Part shown: in pieces, positions 17,029-25,476 of the stretch
Layout: each line of letters begins with the position of its first letter
How positions within the stretch are numbered: position 1 is the first letter of the stretch
Assembly: GCF_001425605.1 (NCBI RefSeq)
Contig: NZ_LMRG01000001.1
Span: 687,597 to 751,596, forward strand
DNA: 64,000 bases
Source: Rhizobium sp. Leaf453
GTDB taxonomy: Bacteria > Pseudomonadota > Alphaproteobacteria > Rhizobiales > Rhizobiaceae
Reading direction: 5' to 3'
The notes under the pieces: model-generated
Seen by the model: only the letters and a program-made list of their open reading frames with translations
Database searches by the model: none
Told to the model about the DNA's origin: nothing
Position numbers and translations under genes: made by a program

Positions 17029-18113
17029 TCGATCTCTTCCAGTCTGTTGCCCGCCGCAGCCTGTTCCTGTTCGATCCGGAAGCCGCCCATGGGCTGTCGA
17101 TCAAGGGCCTGAAAACCGGGCTCGTCCCATCCTGCGCCGCCCCTGCCGACAGGCGCCTCGCCCAGACGGTCGCCGGCCTGTCCTTTGCCAATCCGATCGG
17201 CATGGCCGCCGGATACGACAAGAATGCCGAGGTGCCGGAAGCGCTGTTGCGCCTCGGCTTCGGCTTCACCGAGATCGGCACCGTGACGCCGAATGCCCAG
17301 GCTGGCAATGACAAGCCGCGCATCTTCCGCCTTGTCGAGGACGACGCCGTCATCAACCGGCTCGGTTTCAACAACGAGGGACACCAGGCTGCCTTGCAGC
17401 GCCTTCGTAGCTGCTCGCGCTCTGCCATGATCGGCGTCAATATCGGTGCCAACAAGGACAGTTCCGACCGTATTGCCGACTATGTCGTTGGTATACGCAC
17501 CTTCTACGATGTCGCCCGCTACTTCACCGCCAATATCTCTTCGCCGAACACACCCGGCTTGCGCGACTTGCAGGCGCGGGAAAGCCTTTCGGCGCTGCTT
17601 TCGGCGGTGCTTGCAGCCCGCGATGCGGAAGCGGCAAAGACCGGCAATCGCGTGCCCGTCTTTCTGAAGATCGCACCGGATCTCACCGAGGAAGGCATGG
17701 ACGACATCGCCGCCGAGGCACTTGCGCATGATCTCGATGGCCTCATCGTTTCCAACACCACCCTGTCGCGCGACGGGTTGAAGGACCAGCGCCAGGCAAA
17801 GGAAAGCGGCGGCCTTTCCGGCAAGCCACTGTTCGAAAAATCCACCGCCGTACTGGCAAAGATGCGCAAGCGTGTCGGACCAGACCTGCCGATCATCGGC
17901 GTCGGCGGCATCTCTTCCGCCGAAACAGCCGCGGAAAAGATCCGTGCTGGTGCCAATCTCGTCCAGCTCTATTCCTGCATGATCTACGAAGGCCCGGCGC
18001 TGGCCGGCCGGATCGTGCGCGGCCTGTCGCAGCTCTGCGACCGCGAAAAGCTCGGCTCGATCGCCGAGATCCGCGGCACACGCACCGACTATTGGGCGGC
18101 CCGGAACGTCTGA
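17025..18113 (+). CDS. pyrD: Quinone-dependent dihydroorotate dehydrogenase (class 2)
   Basis: A 362-residue class 2 dihydroorotate dehydrogenase. The N-terminal amphipathic helix (residues 1-20, FQSVARRSLFLFDPEAAH) anchors it to the membrane for quinone access. The FMN barrel shows FANPIGMAAGYDKN, EIGTVTPNAQAGNDKPR, NRLGFNNEG and the active-site loop ISSPNTPGLR (171-180) with the class 2 catalytic Ser. GVGGISSAETA and VQLYSCMIYEGP follow. It oxidises dihydroorotate to orotate in pyrimidine synthesis. It is coupled to the DUF952 gene upstream. Its last 25 bp overlap the end of the convergent MATE gene. Confidence 0.97.
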   Translation: MIDLFQSVARRSLFLFDPEAAHGLSIKGLKTGLVPSCAAPADRRLAQTVAGLSFANPIGMAAGYDKNAEVPEALLRLGFGFTEIGTVTPNAQAGNDKPRIFRLVEDDAVINRLGFNNEGHQAALQRLRSCSRSAMIGVNIGANKDSSDRIADYVVGIRTFYDVARYFTANISSPNTPGLRDLQARESLSALLSAVLAARDAEAAKTGNRVPVFLKIAPDLTEEGMDDIAAEALAHDLDGLIVSNTTLSRDGLKDQRQAKESGGLSGKPLFEKSTAVLAKMRKRVGPDLPIIGVGGISSAETAAEKIRAGANLVQLYSCMIYEGPALAGRIVRGLSQLCDREKLGSIAEIRGTRTDYWAARNV

Positions 18114-19456
18114 GCCGAGCGTCGCGGCACCAGCGCCAGAAGGAAGCTGCCGCGAAACAGCAGGAACAGGTTGAGCCCCGCCCACAGGCCGTGATTGCCG
18201 AAGACCGGCACGAGAAGACAGAGCGCCAGCGCATAACCGGCAAAGGCCAAGAGCATCATGTTGCGCATGTCGCGCGACCATGTGGCGCCGATGAACACAC
18301 CATCCATCAGGAAGGCGAGCGCGCCCGTCAGCGCTGTGATCGCCGCCCAGGGCATGTAGATGTAAGCCTCCGCCCGCACGTCCGCCGCCGTCGTCAACAC
18401 ATCCACCAACCGGTTGCCGAAGAGGAGAAAGGCAACAGTGGTCATGCCCGCAAGCGCCAGCGACCATGTCGCCGTCATCCGCAAGGCGCGGTCGAAGGCA
18501 GGACGGAATCGCGCGCCGATCGCCCGGCCCGTCAGCTGTTCAGCGGCATTGGCCAGCCCGTCGAGATAATAGCCCGCCACGAGGAAGATGCTCATCAGCA
18601 CGGAATTGGCGGCGAGCGTCACCGGGCCGAACGAGGTGCCGATCCGCGTCATCAACATGAAGGCGGCGAGAAGCACGAAAGAGCGGATCATGATGTCGCG
18701 GTTCAGCCCGAACAGCGGCTTCAGCTTTTCAGCCGAAAATACCGTCGCCCAACTCGGTGCCACGGACCGGTCGAAGCGCGCGCACACCAGCGCGAAGCCG
18801 ACGATCGCGCCGACCACTTCGCCCGTCACCGTCGCCAGCGCCACGCCCATGACGCCCCAGCCGAGATAAAGGCCGAGCGTGATCGAAAGGACGATGTTGA
18901 TGCCGTTGATCAGGGTCTGCAGCAATAGCCCGGTCGTCCCCTGCCCGCGTCCCAGCACGAAACCGAGAATGGCATAGTTGGCAAGCGAGGCTGGCCCCGC
19001 AAGGATGCGACAGTTGAAGTAGGTGCGTGTCACCGCCTCGATCTCCGGCCCCGGCGCGAGCAGCCAGAGGCCGAACGACAAGAGCAGCGGCGAGACCAGA
19101 ATGAGCGCGCCGCCGCAGACAAGCGCGATGATCAGCGAGCGCCAGAAGACCGCCTGCTCCTCCGTCTTGTCACCCCGCCCGAAGGCCTGTGCCACCAGGC
19201 CGGTCGTCGCAGCGCGCAGGAAATTGAAGGTCGTGAAAATCAGGTCGAAGATGATTGCGCCGACCGCGAGGCCGGCCAGCAGCGTCGCCTGACCCAGGCG
19301 GCCAATGACGGCGGTATCGACAAGGCCAAGCAGCGGCGTCGTCAGGAAACCCAGCGTCATCGGCACGGCGATCGACAGAATCAGCCGGTTTGTAACGAGG
19401 AAAGGCCCTGCCCCATCCACATTGTCGGCGATATCGGATGCCCGCGTCGTGTCCAT
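18089..19456 (-). CDS. MATE-family efflux transporter (DinF-like)
   Basis: A 455-residue membrane protein with about 12 hydrophobic spans arranged as two six-helix bundles. Span 1 begins at LILSIAVPMTLGFLTTPLL with the DTAVIGRLG motif (residues 47-55) typical of the DinF branch of MATE exporters. The second half repeats the pattern at DIMIRSFVLLAAFMLMTRIG. Such proteins export drugs or organic cations using a Na+ or H+ gradient; the substrate is unknown. Its 3' end overlaps pyrD by 25 bp on the opposite strand. The gene downstream of its start belongs to another unit on the same strand. Confidence 0.92.
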   Translation of the reverse strand: MDTTRASDIADNVDGAGPFLVTNRLILSIAVPMTLGFLTTPLLGLVDTAVIGRLGQATLLAGLAVGAIIFDLIFTTFNFLRAATTGLVAQAFGRGDKTEEQAVFWRSLIIALVCGGALILVSPLLLSFGLWLLAPGPEIEAVTRTYFNCRILAGPASLANYAILGFVLGRGQGTTGLLLQTLINGINIVLSITLGLYLGWGVMGVALATVTGEVVGAIVGFALVCARFDRSVAPSWATVFSAEKLKPLFGLNRDIMIRSFVLLAAFMLMTRIGTSFGPVTLAANSVLMSIFLVAGYYLDGLANAAEQLTGRAIGARFRPAFDRALRMTATWSLALAGMTTVAFLLFGNRLVDVLTTAADVRAEAYIYMPWAAITALTGALAFLMDGVFIGATWSRDMRNMMLLAFAGYALALCLLVPVFGNHGLWAGLNLFLLFRGSFLLALVPRRSAQTFRAAQ

Positions 19457-19492
19457 GCCTTGCCCTCAGGCCAGCCATTTCCGAGAATCGGA

Positions 19493-19999
19493 TCAGCTGG
19501 TCGACAGCACCATGGCCCAATAGGGCCGGTTTCCGGAAGCCGGATTCCGCATCACCGCGACACCGAGGCCGCGATAGTTCGGCCCGAGCATGTTTTCCAG
19601 ATGCTTGGGCGAATTGTACCAGGCGGTGTAGGCCTTTTCGGCGCTGTCCTGGCCCGAGGCGATGTTTTCCGCCGCCGGCAGGGAAACGCCGCCACCCTTC
19701 ATGCGATCGAGGAAGCTGTCGCCCATGCCGATCAGGTGCGACATCTTCCCGGCCTTGGCCATGCGGCCGGCCTGGGAAAGCGCGGCCTGCGCCGCCGCCG
19801 GGTCGCGCACCAACGGCTGCAGTCCCTTCTGCTTCCTCAACGCGTTGACATAGCCGAGCGTCGCATCAGTCTGGTCGCTGCCGCCGCCGCTCGGGGCAGT
19901 GACTTTCGGCGTGCCACAGGCGGCAAGCAGGCCGAGCGAAAGGAGAGCGCCCGCGCGCAGGAGAGTGCGCCGCGAGGCGAGGAAAGTGTGGTCGTGCAT
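19493..19999 (-). CDS. CAP/SCP-like domain lipoprotein
   Basis: A 168-residue exported protein. The N-terminus combines a twin-arginine-like motif (SRRTLLRAG, R10/R11) with a lipobox ending LLAAC28, so it is probably a Tat-exported lipoprotein. After a Ser/Gly linker, a CAP (SCP/PR1) domain is seen: LGYVNALRKQKGLQPLVRD, the His in KMSHLIGMGDSFLDRM, PAAENIASG, and AYTAWYNSPKHLENML (H132-like). CAP proteins bind lipids or act on cell-wall components, but bacterial roles are mostly unknown. It starts one base after the DUF6460 gene stop, so the two are co-transcribed. Confidence 0.88.
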   Translation of the reverse strand: MHDHTFLASRRTLLRAGALLSLGLLAACGTPKVTAPSGGGSDQTDATLGYVNALRKQKGLQPLVRDPAAAQAALSQAGRMAKAGKMSHLIGMGDSFLDRMKGGGVSLPAAENIASGQDSAEKAYTAWYNSPKHLENMLGPNYRGLGVAVMRNPASGNRPYWAMVLSTS

Positions 20000-20000
20000 G

Positions 20001-20267
20001 TTACCGCCGGTAGCTGAGGATGCGCAGGATGATGAAGACCGGGATCACCACGGCCGCGCCGAGCAGCAGGTAATCGCCGACCTTTCCGAGGGCCGCGAAG
20101 CCCGAATGCCAGAGGTCGAGGACGAAGTCCCGGATCGTGTAGAGGATGCCATAGGGAGTCCAGCCGAAAACAGCCATGACGAATCCGACGATGATCGAGA
20201 CCACCAGCAGCTTGACCAGCACGCGCAGGGGCGAATCGCCCAGAAACCTGTTCACTCCATCGGCCAT
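20001..20267 (-). CDS. DUF6460-type small membrane protein
   Basis: An 88-residue protein from the ATG at 20267: a short N-terminal helix (GVNRFLGDSPLRVLVK), one span (LLVVSIIVGFVMAVFGW), an amphipathic middle (FVLDLWHSGFAALGKV) and a second span (YLLLGAAVVIPVFIILRIL). The pattern matches small rhizobial inner-membrane proteins annotated DUF6460; the role is unknown. AGGAG lies 12 nt upstream of the ATG, a long spacer, but the upstream extension to 20345 is not conserved-looking. It is followed by the CAP lipoprotein gene after one base. Confidence 0.7.
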   Translation of the reverse strand: MADGVNRFLGDSPLRVLVKLLVVSIIVGFVMAVFGWTPYGILYTIRDFVLDLWHSGFAALGKVGDYLLLGAAVVIPVFIILRILSYRR

Positions 20268-20409
20268 GACGTCATGATTCTCCTGTTTCGCCTGACATAA
20301 GACGCGCAGAGGCCTGCCGCAAGCTGCAAGGATTGGCGAGAGCACCTCGCCGGATCACCGCGCCGGCCTTTCAAAGCTTGCCATTTGACCGGTCACACGC
20401 GAAAAGCGG

Positions 20410-21378
20410 TTGATATTCGCGGGAACAAGGCACAACACCATCTCTTCCACCCAACTCTCCTCCGGCAATCTGCTTGCCGATCGCCGCACCGAATATGCGC
20501 ATATGCTGGCCACCGAAGGGGACCATGCGGATGCGGCCGACCTGATGCGCCAGGCGCTGGAACTTGTTCCCGACTGGGCGGCCGGCTGGTTCCGCCTTGC
20601 CGACTATGAGGAGAAATCGGGCCGCAAGGAGGCGGCGGTCGAAGCGCTTCATAAAGTTCTGGAGCTGAACCCCGAGGACATCTTCGGCGCATCGCTGAAA
20701 CTCGCCTTTCTCGGTAGCGCGCCGGAAGGTGGCCAACCGCCGAGCCATCATGTCGAGCGCCTGTTTGACGATTATGCAGACCGCTTCGATATCTCGCTCG
20801 TCGACAAGCTCGGCTACAACGTTCCGGAAACGCTGACGGCACTGCTGGAGGAGCGGATCGGCAAAACACGTATCAAGCATCTGGTCGATCTCGGTTGCGG
20901 CACCGGCCTGTTCGGTGAGCGCGTCCGTGCCCGTACGGACTATCTCGAAGGCTACGATCTCTCGACCAACATGCTGGCCAAGGCGGCCGAGAAAGACGTC
21001 TACGATCATCTCGGTCAGGCCGATCTTTTCCTTCCACCGGAGACTTCGGGCCTTTTCGATGGCAAAGCCAGCCACCGCGCCAGCCTCGTGAGCGCCACTG
21101 ATGTCTTCCTCTATCTTGGCAATCTCGACAGCATCTTCGTGCTGATCAGCGAACTGCTGGCGCCCGGCGGCATCTTCGCCTTTTCGACCGAGGATGCCGG
21201 GGAGGATGGTGACGTCGTCCTGCGCCAATCGCTGCGCTACGCCCATTCGCGCGGCTACATCCGACGGCGTTGCGCCGATTTCGGGCTGGCGGTGCTGGCG
21301 GAACGCGAGACCGTCATTCGCAATGATGGCGGCAAACCGCTCTCCGGCATGCTGTTCCTTACGCAAAAAACGGCCTAA
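20410..21378 (+). CDS. TPR-repeat SAM-dependent methyltransferase
   Basis: A 322-residue protein if started at the TTG at 20410. Two TPR-like helical hairpins (ADLMRQALELVPDWAAGWFRLADYEEKSG and the next unit to LELNPEDIFG) precede a class I methyltransferase domain with VDLGCGTGLFG (residues 159-169) and GYDLSTNML. It resembles predicted TPR methyltransferases of alphaproteobacteria with unknown substrate. The start is doubtful. No in-frame ATG occurs until codon 32, inside the TPR region, yet an ATC at 20440 sits 10 nt after AAGG, where homologues usually begin (SSTQLSSGNLL). Either a rare start codon or a base error is possible. Confidence 0.8.
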   Translation: MIFAGTRHNTISSTQLSSGNLLADRRTEYAHMLATEGDHADAADLMRQALELVPDWAAGWFRLADYEEKSGRKEAAVEALHKVLELNPEDIFGASLKLAFLGSAPEGGQPPSHHVERLFDDYADRFDISLVDKLGYNVPETLTALLEERIGKTRIKHLVDLGCGTGLFGERVRARTDYLEGYDLSTNMLAKAAEKDVYDHLGQADLFLPPETSGLFDGKASHRASLVSATDVFLYLGNLDSIFVLISELLAPGGIFAFSTEDAGEDGDVVLRQSLRYAHSRGYIRRRCADFGLAVLAERETVIRNDGGKPLSGMLFLTQKTA

Positions 21379-21596
21379 GCGCATTTTTCTTGCGAAGTTG
21401 AAATAGGTCAGCATTGCTTACATATTTCACTTGATCGTGACAGCGGAAATCGCGATAAATGCTGCATCGCACACAGGCGGCGCAGTCGAGAGATCGCGGC
21501 CGTCCATGCACCTTCATTCCTTCCGTTTCCTGTTGTTCGGGCCTGCCATTCGGGCATGTCCGGAATGCCTGTCCGTTTGCCATTGGAGATCGTCAC

Positions 21597-22229
21597 ATGA
21601 GCATCATTAGCGCACTTGGCTTCTGGAATACCAACGCGACGCGCCACACGCCGATCGAGGACGTGCAGGGTATTTTCTCCGGCAGCCTGGTCGCTGCGCT
21701 CGGTCTCTATGTGCTGGCAAGCGCCGGCCTTCTGACCGGCAGCACGGCCGGCGTCGCCTTCCTGCTGCATTATGCGCTGGGCATCAATTTCGGCCTCGCC
21801 TTCTTTCTGCTCAACGTGCCGTTCTTCTATCTGTCGTGGAAGCAACTGGGCATGGCCTTCACGATCAAGACGTTCATCGCCATCAGCATCACGTCAGTTC
21901 TGACAAATGTGCAGGGCCAGGTCTTCCAGATTTCGGAAATCCACCCGGCCTGGGCGGCCCTTCTCGGCGGCCTGCTGCTCGGCTTCGGCCTGCTCGCGCT
22001 CTATCGCCATCGCGCCAGCCTCGGCGGCGTCGGCATTCTCGGCATCTACATGCAAGAGCGCTTTGGCATCCGCGCCGGCCTCGTGCAGCTCGCCATCGAC
22101 CTCTGCGTGCTCGCAGCCGCCTTCTTCGTCACCACGCCTTCGGTCGTGTTTTATTCCGTTCTCGGTGCAGTGGTCTTCAATCTGTTCCTGACCATCAACC
22201 ATCGCGCCGACCGCTATATCGCTTTGTAG
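21597..22229 (+). CDS. YitT family membrane protein (copy 1)
   Basis: A 210-residue integral membrane protein of the YitT (DUF161) family, starting at 21597 where GGAG precedes the ATG. A short cytoplasmic N-terminus leads to DVQGIFSGSLVAALGLYVLA, then LLTGSTAGVAFLLHYALG, LNVPFFYLSWKQLG, HRASLGGVGILGIYMQERFG and a final span ending in INHRADRYIAL. It has the five-to-six-span membrane half only, without the C-terminal DUF2179 sensor domain of Bacillus YitT. The function is unknown. A second copy, clearly paralogous, lies at 23557-24201 and shares LLTG, HRASLGGVGIL and the INHRxDRYIA end. Confidence 0.88.
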   Translation: MSIISALGFWNTNATRHTPIEDVQGIFSGSLVAALGLYVLASAGLLTGSTAGVAFLLHYALGINFGLAFFLLNVPFFYLSWKQLGMAFTIKTFIAISITSVLTNVQGQVFQISEIHPAWAALLGGLLLGFGLLALYRHRASLGGVGILGIYMQERFGIRAGLVQLAIDLCVLAAAFFVTTPSVVFYSVLGAVVFNLFLTINHRADRYIAL

Positions 22230-22275
22230 ACCGCACGTCCCCTTGGCGGAGGAGACGTCGCGCGCAAAGCGGGGT

Positions 22276-22354
22276 GATGAGGGGGCCAAGGGCGTGGTCT
22301 TGTAAAAGACTGCGCCGCGCCACTGCCAAGGGCGGCACCGGCTGCCCCCTCATC
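22276..22354. repeat. GC-rich intergenic inverted repeat
   Basis: Arms GATGAGGGGGC (22276-22286) and its exact complement (22344-22354) bound a stretch with further internal hairpins, between the ends of two convergent genes. This looks like a REP-type palindrome. No second copy with the same arms is seen in this window. Confidence 0.5.
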
Positions 22355-22379
22355 CAACTTTCGAAAGCCCGAATGAAAA

Positions 22380-22411
22380 GAGAGCGGAAAAGGTAGCCCC
22401 TTCCCGCTCTC
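22380..22411. terminator. Bidirectional terminator between yitT-like and AhpD-like genes
   Basis: Arms GAGAGCGG and CCGCTCTC around a 16-nt loop, followed by T-rich GTTTCGTTTT on the plus strand and TTTTC on the minus strand. It sits between the convergent ends at 22229 and 22431. Confidence 0.65.
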
Positions 22412-22430
22412 GTTTCGTTTTAAGCTTGTC

Positions 22431-22892
22431 TCAGGCGGCCTTCGCGACCTTGTCGATGGGATGCTGCGAGCGGAACGATACAGCGATACGGTTCCAGACA
22501 TTGATCGTGCCGATCGCGACTGTGATCTTGGCGATTTCCTCAGCCGAGAAATGCGCCGCCAGCGTTTCATAGGCGTCATCCGGCGCGCCGGTCTGCGCGA
22601 GGTTCGTCACCGCGTCGACCCAGCCGAGCAGAGCGCGTTCGCGAGCATCGTAAACCGGGGATTCGCGCCAGACGCACATCAGGTTGATCCACTGTTCGCT
22701 CAAGCCGTCATGGCGCGATTCCTTGACATGCATGTCGACGCAGTAGGCGCAGCCGTTGATCTGCGAGGCCCGCAGCTTGATCAGGTGAATGAAGCGGCGC
22801 TCCAGGCCGGATGCCTGCACGTAGTTTTCAAGCGCGAGAACGGCCTTGAAAGCGTCCGGGGATGCCTTGGTCATGTCGAGACGAGGATGCAT
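22431..22892 (-). CDS. AhpD-like carboxymuconolactone decarboxylase family protein
   Basis: A 153-residue protein of the AhpD/CMD superfamily. The redox motif is C48-x2-C51-x3-H55 in GCAYCVDMH, as in alkylhydroperoxidase AhpD-core proteins. The rest is helical (HLIKLRASQI, RALLGWVDAVTNL). Such proteins reduce peroxides or act as disulphide-linked antioxidant enzymes; the real substrate is unknown. The start at 22892 has AAGGAGA upstream. The Rrf2-type regulator gene ends 22 bp upstream in the same direction, so the two form an operon, and the regulator probably controls this enzyme. Confidence 0.9.
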   Translation of the reverse strand: MHPRLDMTKASPDAFKAVLALENYVQASGLERRFIHLIKLRASQINGCAYCVDMHVKESRHDGLSEQWINLMCVWRESPVYDARERALLGWVDAVTNLAQTGAPDDAYETLAAHFSAEEIAKITVAIGTINVWNRIAVSFRSQHPIDKVAKAA

Positions 22893-22914
22893 GTCAGTTC
22901 TCCTTGGTTGGGGC

Positions 22915-23418
22915 TCAGCGAGCCGTTGCTTTGCGTTCATGGATTTCGAGAAAGGCGCAGTTGCGGGCGGCGATCGGGCCATCGTCGATTTCCGCAAGCT
23001 GAACGCCGAGATCGGCGATCGTGGTCTTGGCAAGTTCGGCCCGGTAAACCCGCTCCGCCCGCAGCATCGTGGCCGAGATGTTGCAGGGCTTGGTGAAATA
23101 ACGGTCCGGCACCGGGTTCGGCCCCCTTTGGCGGATTTCGCCGCAGCGGAAAGCGGGTGCCGGCCCTTCGACGGCCAGAACGACGTCGAGCAGCGTGATG
23201 TCGGCCGACTTCTTCGCCAGACGATACCCGCCCTTCGGACCGGGGACCGTTTCGAGAATGCCGGCGCCAGACAGCGCCTGCAGATGCTTGAGAAGATAGC
23301 TCGTCGAGACACCGTGAAACTCGGCGATCGCGGCGGCCGACAGAACGCTGCCTTCCGAAAGGCCCGACAGCATCGCAACGCTGTGAATGGCCTGCTCCAC
23401 CCCTTCGCCCATTTTCAT
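22915..23418 (-). CDS. Rrf2-family transcriptional regulator
   Basis: A 167-residue winged-helix regulator. The DNA-binding part is SVLSAAAIAEFHGVSTSYL through KHLQALSGAGILETVPGPKGGYRLAK (residues about 24-69), including the Gly-rich wing characteristic of Rrf2. Three Cys (C92, C112, C154) could bind an iron-sulphur cluster or sense oxidation, but C92/C112 spacing differs from IscR, so this is inference. GGAGG lies 7 nt before the ATG. It precedes the AhpD-like gene and is divergent from the second yitT-like gene; the inverted repeat at 23437-23461 just upstream is the probable operator. Confidence 0.9.
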   Translation of the reverse strand: MKMGEGVEQAIHSVAMLSGLSEGSVLSAAAIAEFHGVSTSYLLKHLQALSGAGILETVPGPKGGYRLAKKSADITLLDVVLAVEGPAPAFRCGEIRQRGPNPVPDRYFTKPCNISATMLRAERVYRAELAKTTIADLGVQLAEIDDGPIAARNCAFLEIHERKATAR

Positions 23419-23436
23419 CGGCTTGCCTCCGTTTCT

Positions 23437-23461
23437 ATCGTGGATATTTTTTATCCATGAT
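23437..23461. promoter_or_regulatory. Candidate Rrf2 operator (imperfect inverted repeat)
   Basis: Arms ATCGTGGATA and TATCCATGAT match at nine of ten positions around a 5-bp T-rich spacer. It lies 19 bp upstream of the Rrf2 gene and in the shared region with the divergent yitT-like gene, so it could control both. Confidence 0.55.
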
Positions 23462-23556
23462 TATCGCCGTCGTCAAGTGGCAATTTTCGGACCTCTGCTT
23501 GCGTTCCGGAAACGGGGCGATAGAAGGGACCGGATCGGCCAAGGAGAATGACGACA

Positions 23557-24201
23557 ATGATGGTGATACCCGCCAAATCCGCCTTTGCAGCACTGATGGC
23601 ATCGAGCGCTGAACGGCATTCGCTGGTCGACGATGCGCAGGGTGTCCTCTCCGGCAGCATGCTCGCCGTGCTCGGCATCACGCTCCTGTCAAGCGCCGGA
23701 CTGCTGACGGGCGGCACGCCCGGCATTGCTTTCCTGGTCCATTATGCGACCGGCTTCAGTTTCGGCGCCTGCTTCTTCGCCGTCAACCTGCCGTTCTATT
23801 ACCTGGCCTTCCGCCGCATGGGCCTCGCCTTCACGTTGAAGACATTCGCAGCCGTGGCGCTGACTTCGGGCATGTCGGAAGTCCTGCCCCGCGCGCTCGA
23901 CCTCACCCATGTCGATCCGCTGATCGGGGCGCTGTTCGGTGGCCTGGTCATCGGTGCCGGTCTGCTCGCGCTCTTTCGCCACCGCGCCAGCCTCGGCGGC
24001 GTCGGCATCCTGGCGCTCTATCTGCAGGATCGTTTCGGCTGGCGCGCCGGCTTCGTGCAACTCGCCTTCGACGGGACCATTGTCGCCTGTTCCTTCTTCC
24101 TCGCCAGCCCCTTCATCATCGCCTGCTCGGTCGTCGGCGCCGTTGTCATGAACCTGACGCTCGCCATCAACCACCGCAAGGACCGCTACATCGCGATGTG
24201 A
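23557..24201 (+). CDS. YitT family membrane protein (copy 2)
   Basis: A 214-residue paralogue of the protein at 21597-22229, with the same order of segments: DDAQGVLSGSMLAVLGITLL, LLTGGTPGIAFLVHYATGF, VNLPFYYLAFRRMGLAFTLK, HRASLGGVGILALYLQDRFG and the INHRKDRYIAM end. It also lacks DUF2179. AAGGAG lies only one base before the ATG at 23548, so I prefer the ATG at 23557 (or 23560). It is divergent from the Rrf2 gene across the palindrome at 23437-23461, which suggests redox- or stress-linked control. Its last 16 bp overlap the convergent LysR gene. Confidence 0.88.
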   Translation: MMVIPAKSAFAALMASSAERHSLVDDAQGVLSGSMLAVLGITLLSSAGLLTGGTPGIAFLVHYATGFSFGACFFAVNLPFYYLAFRRMGLAFTLKTFAAVALTSGMSEVLPRALDLTHVDPLIGALFGGLVIGAGLLALFRHRASLGGVGILALYLQDRFGWRAGFVQLAFDGTIVACSFFLASPFIIACSVVGAVVMNLTLAINHRKDRYIAM

Positions 24202-25118
24202 GCTTGTCCAGTCTCCGCCGGATAAAGCCCCGCAATACACTCCCGTAGCCAGCGCTGTGCCGGATGAAGGTCGTTGCGGCGGTGCCAGTGCAGGATGAAC
24301 GGCACCGGCGCCAGCTCGATCGGCGGCTCGAGGATCGCGAGATCGGGCGCTTGTCCCGATGCCACCACCACGCCGGCCATGACCGTGGCAATCATATCCG
24401 AACGGGCGATCAGGAGCGGCGCGGCATACATATTGGGCAGCGTCAGTGCGAGGTGCCGCGCCAGTCCGCGTTTGGCCAGCACCACATCGACATGGCCGAA
24501 ACGATCGTTTTCCGGCGAGACCAGCAGATGCGGCAGGTCGAGAAAGGCCTCAAGGTCGAGCGGCCGATCGGCGGCAGGATGACCGCGCCGAACGATGGAA
24601 ACGAACCGTTCCTCGAACAGCGGTGCCGTCAGGATGCGCCCGGTTGGCGTCGCCGGCACGCCGATCACTACATCCGCCTCGCCGGCATCCAGCATGGTGA
24701 TCGCATCGTTGCGGGCGCTGAAATGGCGCACCCGGAGCGACACATTCGGCGCCAGCCGGTTCAGGGCCTCGATCAGGCGCGGCAGGAGCACGAAGGTTGG
24801 ATGATCAGACAGACCGAGCGTGAAGGTGACCGTCGAGACCGACGGCTCGAAAGCCTGGGTGAAATCCAGCGTCCGCTGGATCTCGGCGAGAGCACGGCCA
24901 AGCGGTTCCGACAGGTCAAGCGCCCGCGCCGTCGGCTGCAATCCGTTCGGACCACGAATGAAAAGCTCATCCTTCAACAGCGCCCGCAACCGCGACAGGG
25001 CAGCGCTCATGGCCGGCTGGGTTCGGCCGATGCGGACGCCCGCCTTGGTCACGCTACGTTCCGCCATCAGGGCGTCGAAGGCGACGAGCAAGTTCAGGTC
25101 GATGCCATGTAAATCCAT
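24186..25118 (-). CDS. LysR-family transcriptional regulator
   Basis: A 310-residue LysR regulator. The N-terminal winged helix spans about residues 8-66 (LNLLVAFDALMAERSVTKAG, then QPAMSAALSRLRALLKDELF). The substrate-binding domain shows LRVRHFSARNDAITMLDAGEADVVIGV and LPHLLVSPENDRFG. It is divergent from a tautomerase gene with 93 bp between starts, the usual layout when LysR controls its neighbour. The inverted repeat at 25138-25150 lies between them. The inducer is unknown. Its 3' end overlaps the yitT-like gene by 16 bp. Confidence 0.92.
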   Translation of the reverse strand: MDLHGIDLNLLVAFDALMAERSVTKAGVRIGRTQPAMSAALSRLRALLKDELFIRGPNGLQPTARALDLSEPLGRALAEIQRTLDFTQAFEPSVSTVTFTLGLSDHPTFVLLPRLIEALNRLAPNVSLRVRHFSARNDAITMLDAGEADVVIGVPATPTGRILTAPLFEERFVSIVRRGHPAADRPLDLEAFLDLPHLLVSPENDRFGHVDVVLAKRGLARHLALTLPNMYAAPLLIARSDMIATVMAGVVVASGQAPDLAILEPPIELAPVPFILHWHRRNDLHPAQRWLRECIAGLYPAETGQAHIAM

Positions 25119-25137
25119 GGCATGGATGAATGCATAT

Positions 25138-25150
25138 ATCGACGATCGAT
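25138..25150. promoter_or_regulatory. Candidate LysR box
   Basis: ATCGA-CGA-TCGAT, a perfect 5-bp inverted repeat with 3-bp spacer, 20 bp upstream of the LysR gene and 62 bp upstream of the tautomerase gene. Size and place fit a LysR T-N11-A type site. Confidence 0.4.
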
Positions 25151-25211
25151 TTCAAGTATGTCGAACTGACGGCTAGGTTTGGTCATCCTCACAAACCAAA
25201 AGGAGCCGACC

Positions 25212-25430
25212 ATGCCATTCGCAAACTACAAATTCCCGCAGGGCACCGTGACCGCCGAGCAGAAGGAAGAGATCATCCACAAGACCACCGACCTGTTCGT
25301 CGGCTATTTCGGGGAAGGTGTGCGCCCGTACACGATGGTGCTGGTCGATGAAGTCGTCGATGGTGGTTGGGGCCGCGCCGACGAGACGCTGACCATCGCC
25401 AAGATGCAGGCGAAATCAGGCGGAAGATAG
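25212..25430 (+). CDS. 4-oxalocrotonate tautomerase-like protein
   Basis: A 72-residue small tautomerase-superfamily protein starting MPFANYKFPQ, so Pro2 becomes the catalytic N-terminal base after Met removal. The helix AEQKEEIIHKTTDLFVGYFG and strand TMVLVDEVVDGGWGRADETL follow. The start at 25212 has AAAGGAG upstream. 4-OT proteins form hexamers and isomerise keto-enol pairs in aromatic breakdown, but many relatives have unknown substrates. The divergent LysR gene is the likely regulator. Confidence 0.88.
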   Translation: MPFANYKFPQGTVTAEQKEEIIHKTTDLFVGYFGEGVRPYTMVLVDEVVDGGWGRADETLTIAKMQAKSGGR

Positions 25431-25476
25431 AGCCACGAGCTTGGTTCTTCTGTAACCGTAAAGACGATCATTCCGG

